Shown: positions 14,557-20,448 of the stretch, piece by piece
Layout of the letters: the number at the start of each line of letters is the position of its first letter
Position numbering within the stretch: the stretch's first letter is position 1
Source: a virus
Virus record (IMG/VR): IMGVR_UViG_3300017971_000540
Location: 1-35,995 of that record
Length of the DNA: 35,995 nucleotides
Strand: one strand, 5' to 3'
Program-made: the position numbers and the translations under genes
Notes under the pieces: generated by a model
What the model saw: the letters and a program-made list of their open reading frames with translations, nothing else
Databases searched by the model: none
What the model was told of the DNA's origin: nothing

Positions 14557-14744
14557 AGCTTTGGAACCTCGCGTGCTATCAATGTTTGCAGGTTATCCCA
14601 TTGACTGGAGTCAATGTTATAGCTCTTCTCTGGCAGCAGATGACTTGTGACTTTGCCTACATCCATCTTATGCACTAGATCTATAATCTCACGCAGCAGC
14701 TTCTGCGTCCTCAAAAGCTCAAGCTCTTGCTCTGCATTGATCAT
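14553..14744 (-). CDS. Small helical protein (63 aa)
   Basis: It overlaps its neighbours by ATGA on both sides. It begins MINAEQELELLRTQKLLREII, a long amphipathic helix, and ends QTLIAREVPKL. No recognised family. It is part of the tightly packed leftward operon; its role is unknown. Confidence 0.65.
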   Translation of the reverse strand: MINAEQELELLRTQKLLREIIDLVHKMDVGKVTSHLLPEKSYNIDSSQWDNLQTLIAREVPKL

Positions 14745-15004
14745 ACCCCTTGCTCCTGTGCCTCATCCATTGCTGATGTTGCTCTGTTTGCGATTATGCT
14801 ATTCAGCCTCTCGATTTCTTCAGCTTGATGGTTATATACGGCCTTTTTCAAGTCTTCATTTTCATTAAACAGTTCTTTGTTCTCTGCCTCTCTGTATCTA
14901 CATTCCTCCTTAAGCCTCTCGATTTCTTTGTCCTTGGTTTCTAGCTCATACTCAAGGCTATCAATAGTACGCTCTAAACTGATCTCATAGGTTGCATCAC
15001 CCAT
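14741..15004 (-). CDS. Coiled-coil protein (87 aa)
   Basis: ATG 15004 is preceded by AGAGGGTGAAGACA, a variant of the operon's repeated RBS. The sequence is a continuous coiled coil (IDSLEYELETKDKEIERLKEE, then EEIERLNSIIAN). Other genes of this operon contain the same EEIERL text, so they may share ancestry. A scaffold or oligomerisation role is possible; no activity is visible. Confidence 0.68.
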   Translation of the reverse strand: MGDATYEISLERTIDSLEYELETKDKEIERLKEECRYREAENKELFNENEDLKKAVYNHQAEEIERLNSIIANRATSAMDEAQEQGV

Positions 15005-15452
15005 TGTCTTCACCCTCTACGTTAATCAGTTCGATGGGGACTGACTTGCCATTCCCGCTTATAGCATCATTTTTGAGGCAATACGGTGATGATTCTCGCG
15101 TTCCATCCTCCCGCATGAAGATCGGTTGAGGGCGTTTTTTAATATTCCAAGAAGGGAATTCTTCGCAATTAACAGAGCCTTTAACCATTACCAAAAAGCC
15201 GCCATCAATTGACTCATTAAAGCACCCTTCCATCCAACCGTCATTTTCGCTATAACGTACCCACACAGCCTCACCCCATTTCGGTATCCACTCGGGTTCC
15301 TCTGGCTTAATTCGGTAGTCAGTGTTAAGCCAATCCCAGACAGGTCTTGGACAGTCATCCCAGAAGGGATACCCGTGATCCATAGCTTGGATGGTTTTCC
15401 CATCCACAAACGCCTGCATTACAGCTATTTTTTCTTCGATTGTTTTACTCAT
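14997..15452 (-). CDS. Phage cassette protein (151 aa)
   Basis: ATG 15452 follows GGAGCCAAGACA. It begins MSKTIEEKIAVMQAFVDGK and contains a WxWLNTDYRIKPEEPEW patch, an N-terminal module I recall in many small phage proteins of unknown function. The second half (WIPKWGEAVWVRYSENDGW) resembles a small beta-rich domain found in others. The upstream in-frame ATGs only add the translated RBS and are rejected. No known function. Confidence 0.7.
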   Translation of the reverse strand: MSKTIEEKIAVMQAFVDGKTIQAMDHGYPFWDDCPRPVWDWLNTDYRIKPEEPEWIPKWGEAVWVRYSENDGWMEGCFNESIDGGFLVMVKGSVNCEEFPSWNIKKRPQPIFMREDGTRESSPYCLKNDAISGNGKSVPIELINVEGEDNG

Positions 15453-15642
15453 TGTCTTGGCTCCCATCAAATAGCGCATCTATCTGATCTCGTAATTTTT
15501 CCCAGTGTTTTAGCTTAATCCTTACAAGGTCATCATCTTGGACAATATCAATCAAGCCTGCGTCCGCATCCTTTTCCAGTGTATAGCCTTCGCCTGTTTC
15601 TGGATCATAAAACCCTATAGTTCTAATCACTAAGTCACTCAT
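15445..15642 (-). CDS. Small cassette protein (65 aa)
   Basis: ATG 15642 follows GGAGCAAAGACA and overlaps the stop of the preceding gene (ATGA). It begins MSDLVIRTIGFYDPETGEG and ends LFDGSQDNE. The final SQDNE is the RBS of the next gene read in this frame. It is acidic and probably a single small domain. No family recognised. Confidence 0.65.
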   Translation of the reverse strand: MSDLVIRTIGFYDPETGEGYTLEKDADAGLIDIVQDDDLVRIKLKHWEKLRDQIDALFDGSQDNE

Positions 15643-16007
15643 TGTCTTTGCTCCTCCTTCTCCCAGCATTCATCTTCTTCAGCGATATTCGCCGGGTTAT
15701 CTGGGTGAGTGCAGTAGGCGCAGGGCGCAGCAAGGTGACAGGAGCAGCCTGAGTTATCATATTCAAACTCAAACAGCTCTACGCGCTCTTGGCACTCTGG
15801 CTTTAGTTTCCGCTCTCTCATTGTCTTGGCTCCTGTGATATTATCAATAGGCAACGGTTTAACATTATGCAACGCATAATCTGAGGCATATCCTTTAGAA
15901 GGAGAATGAACCCAGATACCGTGAGTCACGCCTGTTTCAGATTTAACTACTATGCCAATCTCTTTGTTGTTTAGAATGACTTGTTGTCCTATTAAATACT
16001 CACTCAT
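15639..16007 (-). CDS. Fused cassette protein with internal RBS and start (122 aa)
   Basis: ATG 16007 follows GGAGCCAAGACA. The first 62 residues (MSEYLIGQQVILNNKEIG, a small beta domain) run without a stop through a second copy of that RBS, read as GAKTM. The frame then enters a Cys-containing segment, CSCHLAAPCAYCTHP. ATG 15821 could start this 60-aa part alone (15639-15821). The Cys/His cluster suggests a zinc knuckle. The shape shows two neighbouring cassettes merged by loss of a stop codon. Function unknown. Confidence 0.7.
   Translation of the reverse strand: MSEYLIGQQVILNNKEIGIVVKSETGVTHGIWVHSPSKGYASDYALHNVKPLPIDNITGAKTMRERKLKPECQERVELFEFEYDNSGCSCHLAAPCAYCTHPDNPANIAEEDECWEKEEQRQ
15817..15833 (-). 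repeat. Repeated middle-operon RBS cassette (GGAGCCAAGACAATGAG)
   Basis: The 17-base unit ending in ATGAG occurs exactly at 15448-15464, 15817-15833 and 16003-16019, with one change at 15638-15654. A looser copy is at about 15002. Read in one frame it gives C-terminal SQDNE of the gene before; in another it gives GAKTM, the fusion joint. It differs from the early-operon RBS cassette on the plus strand. Confidence 0.85.
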
Positions 16008-16239
16008 TGTCTTGGCTCCTTGGCTGGTAAAGACCTTCATCCTCTGGGTCTGATCCGTCCCATTCGCAGTCGCTATCTACTATTTTTTGTAGATGCTCAA
16101 CAGTATCCGTAAGCCTCTCGATTTCTTCTGCATCCTCACGCAACTTGTCAGCAACATCATCTAACAAAATCTCAAGTTCTGCGTTGTCACATTCTGGCTC
16201 TGGCTCAAAGTCTCTCAGTCTTTCAAGTAAATCACTCAT
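16000..16239 (-). CDS. Acidic coiled-coil protein (79 aa)
   Basis: ATG 16239 with AGCAGGATAGCGAACA upstream. It begins MSDLLERLRDFEPEPECDNA and continues with DKLREDAEEIERLTDTVEHL, a coiled coil like that of the 87-aa gene in the same operon. It ends RSQDNE, which is the translated RBS of the next gene. The type (MSDLLERLRD...) is common in phage middle operons, but I know no function for it. Confidence 0.68.
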   Translation of the reverse strand: MSDLLERLRDFEPEPECDNAELEILLDDVADKLREDAEEIERLTDTVEHLQKIVDSDCEWDGSDPEDEGLYQPRSQDNE

Positions 16240-16253
16240 TGTTCGCTATCCTG

Positions 16254-16712
16254 CTAAAAGTCTAATATTTTCACAGCTGCATTTACGCCCCAGCTGGTCT
16301 TGATGTCGTCTCGTGTTGAGAAAGTTATTAGTGGTGTTAGCGCCACTCGATTCGCAATCACAAATGTCGGGAAGACATATGGCAGCACTGGGTTATCTTT
16401 GTACCCAGTCACCAGCCCAGCACTTGGCGTAAACATAACGTGCTCAGTCAGCTGGAAATCATACGACCGTCCAACAAAGAAGGACTGCTGGTAGTCCGAG
16501 TTATTATATGCACCGACATTCCACTTGGCTCGCTCGTCGCCGTGACGATAGATCAGGCCAAGGTTGTCGTTCCTGTAATCAGGCTCCTTGTTGTGATGGT
16601 AGGTATACAGGGTAAGGATCAGCTCTCCAGCCTCAGCCTTGCTACAAATGCACATCATCATCACAAACATGAAGACGTATATTCCGCCTATAAACATCGC
16701 CAAAATTTTCAT
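16254..16712 (-). CDS. Predicted outer-membrane beta-barrel protein
   Basis: 152 aa with a signal peptide (MKILAMFIGGIYVFMFVMMM.. cut near CSKAEA-G, residue 28). The rest alternates strands with aromatic and glycine girdle patterns (NLGLIYRHG, WNVGAYNNS, YQQSFFVGRSY, SAGLVTGYKDNP) and ends in Phe (KILDF), the usual final residue for Bam-inserted barrels. Similar proteins occur in many phages of aquatic bacteria as I recall. Likely roles are receptor blocking or superinfection exclusion; neither is shown. The start overlaps the DnaT-like stop (ATGA). Confidence 0.75.
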   Translation of the reverse strand: MKILAMFIGGIYVFMFVMMMCICSKAEAGELILTLYTYHHNKEPDYRNDNLGLIYRHGDERAKWNVGAYNNSDYQQSFFVGRSYDFQLTEHVMFTPSAGLVTGYKDNPVLPYVFPTFVIANRVALTPLITFSTRDDIKTSWGVNAAVKILDF

Positions 16713-17116
16713 CGAATCGCCTCCTCATAGCGTCTTCTTAAATCTTCCCAAGACTCACCAGCTCGTGGCGTCAGACCTATCTTCGATGCCTCCCTTGCAA
16801 GGGCTACATCGCTTGTCTTCCAGTCAGCGACTCGCTTTTCCTGAGACTTCTGACGACGACACCACGTTTGCCAAGTCCGGAACCAATCAACCTTAATGGC
16901 TTTCTTACCTCCAGTCGAAAGCCAGTAAGATTGAAAGTCTTTGTACACGGACACAGGATCAAGATCTGGACGGTTCTCAATGCACCACTTCTCCCAATCC
17001 TCTGGCAGTGGCTGCTCTTTCCAGCGAGTACCCTGCACCGGCTTCACATCACGAAGCAGGGAAAGGATCTCCTCCTGCTGCTTCAGGATAAAATCGAGCT
17101 TTTCTGAATCAGTCAT
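16709..17116 (-). CDS. DnaT-like replication protein (C-terminal-domain type)
   Basis: 135 aa from ATG 17116 (SD GGGAGGAA). An N-terminal helix (SEKLDFILKQQEEILSLL) is followed by LPEDWEKWCIENRPDL, FQSYWLSTGG and VDWFRTWQTWCRRQK. That W..W.....DL / F..YW / DW...W..W pattern is the DnaT DNA-binding domain found in DnaT and in phage replication proteins. It would bind ssDNA and help load host DnaB/DnaC. No phage helicase or primase is seen elsewhere, so this is the best candidate for the replication initiator or loader adaptor. Confidence 0.72.
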   Translation of the reverse strand: MTDSEKLDFILKQQEEILSLLRDVKPVQGTRWKEQPLPEDWEKWCIENRPDLDPVSVYKDFQSYWLSTGGKKAIKVDWFRTWQTWCRRQKSQEKRVADWKTSDVALAREASKIGLTPRAGESWEDLRRRYEEAIR

Positions 17117-17378
17117 TGGCTGGTTTCCTCCCGCGTTTTTTCTGCTGAATGCCGGCTTTAACAACCTCTACTCGCAGCAAGTAGTAAGGCTCATTGCCAG
17201 AGAAACCGTTGATGCTGGTCATTTTTAGTTTAGCCTTAGCCTTAGTTGCGTAGCTCTGGACAAGAACAGCCAGCCGGTTACTAGGCTCACCCTTCTCATA
17301 GATACATGCAGTACCTGATGCCATACGCACAAGCTCTGATGGTGGTATCGATCCTGATGCTATTTTGTTTGACCACAT
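17109..17378 (-). CDS. First gene of middle operon, hypothetical (89 aa)
   Basis: ATG 17378 behind GGGAGGAAGAAA. It begins MWSNKIASGSIPPSELVRMASG and ends with a basic tail, KKRGRKPAND. It has a small beta-rich middle (RLAVLVQSYATK, YYLLRVEVV). The basic end suggests nucleic-acid contact. It directly follows the structured leader RNA, so it is the gene most likely to be controlled by it. No family recognised. Confidence 0.68.
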   Translation of the reverse strand: MWSNKIASGSIPPSELVRMASGTACIYEKGEPSNRLAVLVQSYATKAKAKLKMTSINGFSGNEPYYLLRVEVVKAGIQQKKRGRKPAND

Positions 17379-17409
17379 TTTCTTCCTCCCATAGGTATCC
17401 CCTTTTCCC

Positions 17410-17547
17410 CGTGAAGACTATCTCCACTGCCTGCCTTAGCAGACTATAGGTACTCAGCGTTCCCCATCCTTTCGGATCAGCAAGGTCGTTAATCTTGCCG
17501 GCTCAACCCCCAGATCACTGGGCTTCACGTTGCCTGTTGTCAGGGTA
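17410..17547 (-). ncRNA. Structured leader RNA of the middle operon
   Basis: On the minus strand, CGTGAAG (17529-17523) pairs with CTTCACG (17416-17410). It encloses hairpins at 17509-17522 (CCCAG / CTGGG), 17480-17498 (GCAAG / CTTGC), 17466-17477 (ATCC-GAAA-GGAT, a GNRA tetraloop only in this orientation) and 17431-17442 (CTGC-TAAG-GCAG). A further CCTG-ACAA-CAGG hairpin lies just upstream. CGTGAAG could instead sit in a loop between GGC and GCC, giving two exclusive folds. The first gene starts about 30 nt downstream. I cannot match it to a known riboswitch. Confidence 0.55.
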
Positions 17548-17635
17548 GGACAGCGCAGGACTTAAAGTTTTAATTGATTTCTACTGCTGACAGGCTCAAG
17601 AACCTCAAACGAATAACGATTTAATCCGCTATGAC

Positions 17636-17666
17636 TTGAAGACAAATACTAGATATGGTGTATAAT
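17636..17666 (+). promoter_or_regulatory. Sigma-70-like promoter with perfect -10
   Basis: TATAAT at 17661-17666. Upstream are two possible -35 elements: TTGAAG (17636-17641, spacing 19) or AAGACA (17639-17644, spacing 16). Transcription would begin near 17673 and end at the terminator 120 bases on, with no open frame of note between. Confidence 0.6.
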
Positions 17667-17672
17667 TAGCAG

Positions 17673-17792
17673 CAACTGCTGAAGTGGACACGATATCTGG
17701 GTTATCTGTCTGCAAATCGAAGCTGGTTACTTCGTTGCAGTGTTATTCAGAATAGGCCCTCGATGGATTTCCGTCAAGGGCCTTTTCTTTTT
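17673..17792 (+). ncRNA. Candidate phage small RNA (about 120 nt)
   Basis: The span lies between a good promoter and a strong intrinsic terminator, with no supported ORF. Near its start AGCAG-CAA-CTGCT can fold (17668-17680). In the middle 17710-17740 forms an 11-bp stem (CTGCAA-CGAAG with CTTCG-TTGCAG, two-base bulge) and a seven-base loop CTGGTTA. The 3' end is the terminator hairpin. The single-stranded parts around 17681-17709 and 17741-17752 could base-pair with a target, which is unknown. It converges on the gene at 17791. Confidence 0.55.
17754..17792 (+). terminator. Strong intrinsic terminator
   Basis: AGGCCCT (17754-17760) pairs with AGGGCCT (17777-17783), and the inner part pairs on to GATGG / CCGTC around the loop ATTT. 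One mismatch in a 12-bp stem. TTTCTTTTT follows on the plus strand. The T-run abuts the stop codon of the convergent gene. Confidence 0.85.
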
Positions 17793-18093
17793 AATGGTTC
17801 TTAAAGCCGTCAGGGCTTTCTGCTTCCAGCTCACCAAGAGTCTTCTTGGCTTTGAGCATAGGATCTACTTCCTTCAAGAAATCAAACAGCGAGCCAGTGC
17901 TTGCAAGAACATCAGACTTACTGCCGTCTTTTGAAAAAGCATTCAGCACCCTCTCAAGATCAACAATCTGGCCGATGCTTGCCTTTGGCGTCATAGGGAA
18001 TGCCAGCCTGTTTACCGGATTGCCATTGTCGTATGTAACAATCTGGACATGCCATTCGCCGTCGATCTTTATTGCGTTTGCTTCGACATTCAT
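17791..18093 (-). CDS. Hypothetical protein (100 aa) after the RHH regulator
   Basis: ATG 18093 has a strong SD (CCGGAGGAAAGCG) and lies downstream of leader hairpin H7. It begins MNVEANAIKIDGEWHVQIV and includes VNRLAFPMTPKASIGQIVDLERVL; a beta-rich start, then helices. It shares its transcript with the ribbon-helix-helix gene. No known family. It ends at the sRNA terminator. Confidence 0.7.
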   Translation of the reverse strand: MNVEANAIKIDGEWHVQIVTYDNGNPVNRLAFPMTPKASIGQIVDLERVLNAFSKDGSKSDVLASTGSLFDFLKEVDPMLKAKKTLGELEAESPDGFKNH

Positions 18094-18104
18094 CGCTTTC
18101 CTCC

Positions 18105-18153
18105 GGTTAATTAAATTACTACCTTCACTACGTTAGGTAGTAATTTTCTTAAC
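18105..18153 (-). promoter_or_regulatory. Leader hairpin H7 (minus strand)
   Basis: Read on the minus strand, AAATTACTACC (18146-18136) pairs with GGTAGTAATTT (18123-18113). The loop is TAACGTAGTGAA, with the shared AAC and GTGAA. Outer GTTAA/TTAAC pairs extend it across a two-base mismatch. It lies before the 100-aa gene. Its 5' arm is coding sequence for the last residues of the RHH protein, so ribosomes reading that gene would open the hairpin. Confidence 0.7.
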
Positions 18154-18294
18154 AGGTAGTAGCTTGGCCTTTGTCAGGGCAAACCGGATCGCCTCACTAT
18201 GACTCATGTTGTTCTTTGCGCACATCGCCTTGAAATGAGCCTTCTCTTCATCGTTCACTCGACACTGAAGCGTGTAATCTTTTGGTGCTTTCAT
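18133..18294 (-). CDS. Ribbon-helix-helix (Arc/CopG-like) regulator, 53 aa
   Basis: ATG 18294 with GGAG about 12 nt upstream. The product is MKAPKDYTLQCRVNDEEKAH.. with ..KNNMSHSEAIRFAL, the ribbon (strand LQCRV), helix, turn, helix (S-E-A-I-R) pattern of RHH DNA-binding proteins, ending VKKITT. RHH dimers of this size usually repress their own or a neighbouring promoter. It is divergent from the ERF-YqaJ-SSB operon, whose promoter lies in the gap between, so that is the likely target. The stop is inside hairpin H7. Confidence 0.72.
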   Translation of the reverse strand: MKAPKDYTLQCRVNDEEKAHFKAMCAKNNMSHSEAIRFALTKAKLLPVKKITT

Positions 18295-18321
18295 TTATTC
18301 ATTCTCCGTGGTAAGTTTGTA

Positions 18322-18350
18322 TTGCATATTGTACCTCACGGGTATATATT
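18322..18350 (+). promoter_or_regulatory. Candidate promoter of the recombination operon with operator-like repeat
   Basis: TTGCAT at 18322-18327, 17-base spacer, TATATT at 18345-18350. The spacer contains TACC-N5-GGTA (18332-18344), a small inverted repeat placed where a bound RHH dimer would block RNA polymerase. The -10 matches consensus at five of six bases; the -35 is weak. The resulting mRNA would begin shortly before hairpin H6. Confidence 0.5.
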
Positions 18351-18370
18351 ATGCACTATTAAGATCACTC

Positions 18371-18417
18371 TGTATAAATGAATTTACAATACGGAGTGAA
18401 GTAAATTCATTTATACA
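18371..18417 (+). promoter_or_regulatory. Leader hairpin H6, 17-bp perfect stem
   Basis: Bases 18371-18387 pair perfectly with 18401-18417. The loop is AATACGGAGTGAA (18388-18400), differing from the H1 loop by one base, and the inner stem GAATTTAC also matches H1 although they lie 10 kb apart. The SD AGGAGG and start GTG 18429 follow directly. Confidence 0.82.
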
Positions 18418-18428
18418 GGAGGACTACC

Positions 18429-19058
18429 GTGGAAGACTTTCCGCAAATCACCCAAGTAAATCCTGAGGCTCAGGCCAAGCTATTCGAGGCACTGTCAAAG
18501 GCACAAGCTGAATACCCAGACGTACCTAAAAGCAAGGTCGTCAAGGTGCGAGGCAAAACAAAGAATGGCCAACCATTCGAGTATGAATTTAAGTATGCCC
18601 CTCTCGAAGAGGTGCAGCGAGCCCTGCGTAAGCCATTCGAGAAACACGGCCTGTCGTTCTTCCAGCGGGTCGTGGCCGGCGATGGATCTGATGCCCTGCT
18701 GATTACCACCATTGGCCACAAGGATGGCGGCTGGATCGCTGACAGCATGCCAATCACCAGATCCGGTGACATGAAAGAGTTCGGCGGGACGATCACCTAT
18801 GCCAAGCGCTTTGCCCTTTGTGCCATTGCAGGTATCTCTGCAGAAGAAGATACAGAGAACACTGGCAACGGAGATCGAGTGACTGATATCTCTGATACCA
18901 ATCCTGAGATTGTTGAGAAGATCGAGGCTGCATCAACACTGCCCGATCTCATGAAAGTATGGCAATCACTGAGTGGAGCAGAACGTAAGGCTCATGCTCA
19001 TGTGAAGGATGTCCAGAAGGCGTTCATTCAGGAAGTGCAGGAGGCCGAAAATGTCTGA
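18429..19058 (+). CDS. erf: ERF-family single-strand annealing recombinase
   Basis: 209 aa from GTG 18429, with SD CAGGAGGACTACC. The core reads YAPLEEVQRALRKPFEKHGLS, then DGGWIADSMPI and GGTITYAKRFALCAIAGIS, the ERF superfamily signature (YAxL..v...r..l...GL; G...TYakRYaL...Gi). It anneals ssDNA for recombination and genome circularisation. It overlaps the YqaJ exonuclease gene by 8 bases, forming a two-component Red-like system with SSB downstream. Length is usual. Confidence 0.93.
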   Translation: MEDFPQITQVNPEAQAKLFEALSKAQAEYPDVPKSKVVKVRGKTKNGQPFEYEFKYAPLEEVQRALRKPFEKHGLSFFQRVVAGDGSDALLITTIGHKDGGWIADSMPITRSGDMKEFGGTITYAKRFALCAIAGISAEEDTENTGNGDRVTDISDTNPEIVEKIEAASTLPDLMKVWQSLSGAERKAHAHVKDVQKAFIQEVQEAENV

Positions 19059-19902
19059 TCTATCACCACTGCGCAAAGGCCGCATCACAGCAACCAGAGG
19101 TCGGGATATCCTGACCTCTCACTTCAACACCCCTGAACAGGTTATGCGGGAAATGGTGCGAGAATACTTTGATGCACCTACCGAGTTCGAGGGCAACATC
19201 GCAACCGACTGGGGCATTGAGCATGAGGCAGATGCAGCGATTGAATACGAGAACCGCTTTGGAGAGATTCTGGTTGAAAAAGAATTTGCGGTGCATCCCG
19301 ATTACGATTGGCTGGGTTCCAGCTACGACCGCGCTACGACTGATAAGCTGGTCGAGATTAAATGCCCGTTCACGAAAAAGATTCCTGCCTCCTGTCCGGA
19401 AGGTTATCTGGTACAGCTCCGTATCGAGCTCGAATGTGACCAAAGGTTCGAGGTCGGTGAGGTCTTTTACTGGACGCCGAATGAAGCGAAGATCCTTGCT
19501 ACAGTCGAGGAAGGGCTCACGAAAGAAGAGCTCGCTAAGCTCCTTGAGTTCCACAAGAGATTCAGGGAGATCATTGCAGATGAGAAACTCTACGGCCCGT
19601 ACCTCGAAGAACCTGTCGTCGAGCACACTGACCAGAAATGGGCAGATGCGGCTGCCTCATACAAGGCGGCCTGTGACGCAGAGGCTGCAGCTAAGCTGGT
19701 CAAGGATGCCGCAAGAAAGAATCTCATTGAGCTGGCAGATAAGAAGAAAAGCCGTGGAGCTGGAGTCTCTGTTACCCCCTTCGAGAAGAAGGGGAACGTC
19801 GATTACAAGAAGGTTCCTGAGCTTAAAGGTGTAGATCTTGAGCAGTACCGAGCCAAGTCTACGCTTCAGTATCGATTAACTGTTGAAAAGGAGGACGTAT
19901 GA
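19051..19902 (+). CDS. YqaJ-family recombination exonuclease
   Basis: 283 aa from ATG 19051 (SD GCAGGAGGCC); an upstream in-frame ATG lies inside erf and is rejected. The text ATDWGIEHEADAAIEYENRFG (E57, E59), WLGSSYDRATTDKLVEIKCPF (D93, E102, K104) and GYLVQLRIELEC (Q122) matches the YqaJ/lambda-exonuclease active site, with SSYD replacing the usual SPD. It resects dsDNA ends to give ssDNA for ERF. A helical, Ala/Lys-rich C-terminal part follows. Confidence 0.9.
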   Translation: MSDLSPLRKGRITATRGRDILTSHFNTPEQVMREMVREYFDAPTEFEGNIATDWGIEHEADAAIEYENRFGEILVEKEFAVHPDYDWLGSSYDRATTDKLVEIKCPFTKKIPASCPEGYLVQLRIELECDQRFEVGEVFYWTPNEAKILATVEEGLTKEELAKLLEFHKRFREIIADEKLYGPYLEEPVVEHTDQKWADAAASYKAACDAEAAAKLVKDAARKNLIELADKKKSRGAGVSVTPFEKKGNVDYKKVPELKGVDLEQYRAKSTLQYRLTVEKEDV

Positions 19903-19943
19903 AATCCGCTGACGAGCCTACTGAAGATTCTGAGACAAGCTAA
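19899..19943 (+). CDS. Possible 14-aa micro-ORF with strong SD
   Basis: ATG 19899 overlaps the YqaJ stop (ATGA) and is preceded by AAAAGGAGGACGT, a near-ideal SD. The peptide is MKSADEPTEDSETS, ending at TAA 19943. It is too short to call with certainty. It may be a leader peptide for the hairpin and ssb gene that follow, a remnant of a lost gene, or chance. Confidence 0.35.
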   Translation: MKSADEPTEDSETS

Positions 19944-19962
19944 CCACTGCATGCAAGAATAT

Positions 19963-19997
19963 GTATAGAGCAGTCTGACAGAACAGCTGCTCTATAC
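19963..19997 (+). promoter_or_regulatory. Hairpin H8 upstream of ssb
   Basis: An 11-bp perfect stem (GTATAGAGCAG / CTGCTCTATAC) with a 13-nt loop TCTGACAGAACAG, then CTTTCATC. The geometry is like the leader hairpins, but the loop lacks GTGAA, so I count it as a doubtful member. It could also be a weak terminator after YqaJ. The ssb start follows 33 bases later behind AAGGAG. Confidence 0.55.
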
Positions 19998-20030
19998 TTT
20001 CATCAATCAATTTTCGCATAAGGAGTTATT

Positions 20031-20447
20031 ATGAGTGGAGTAAACAAGGTCATTATAATCGGCAACCTTGGGAATGATCCAGATGTACGCTATACCGCAA
20101 ACGAGCAGGCAGTGACTAACATATCTGTCGCAACCTCAGACTCGTGGAAGGACAAGCAGACAGGTGAGAAGAAGGAGAAGACCGAGTGGCATCGCATCAT
20201 TTTCTTCGGGAAGCTGGCTGAGATCGCCGGAGAGTACCTACACAAGGGCTCGAAAGTGTACATCGAAGGCAAGCTACAAACCCGCAAATGGCAGGACAAG
20301 GAAGGTCATGACAGGTACACGACCGAGATTGTCGCCAACAACCTGCAGATGCTGGACAGCAAAGGCGGCAAGCCTGAACCTCACGAGTCCGGCAAGCCTC
20401 AAGGACGGCCTGAACCAGACGACTTCGTTGACGATATCCCGTTCTAA
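20031..20447 (+). CDS. ssb: Single-stranded DNA-binding protein
   Basis: 138 aa. It begins [21 protein letters not shown], the SSB OB-fold start, with [21 protein letters not shown] in the core. A short linker and the acidic tip DDFVDDIPF follow, like the DDDIPF tail of gammaproteobacterial SSB that docks host repair proteins. The linker is shorter than in E. coli SSB (178 aa). It sits with ERF and YqaJ as one recombination set. Confidence 0.96.
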   Translation: MSGVNKVIIIGNLGNDPDVRYTANEQAVTNISVATSDSWKDKQTGEKKEKTEWHRIIFFGKLAEIAGEYLHKGSKVYIEGKLQTRKWQDKEGHDRYTTEIVANNLQMLDSKGGKPEPHESGKPQGRPEPDDFVDDIPF

Positions 20448-20448
20448 A

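Noticed and set aside
17480-17498. Hairpin GCAAG-ATTAACGAC-CTTGC looks like a loop near the 3' end of T-even group I introns
   Set aside because: The resemblance is from memory and short. The order of elements is wrong for a group I core, no split gene flanks it, and no homing endonuclease is seen. I treat it as part of a leader RNA.
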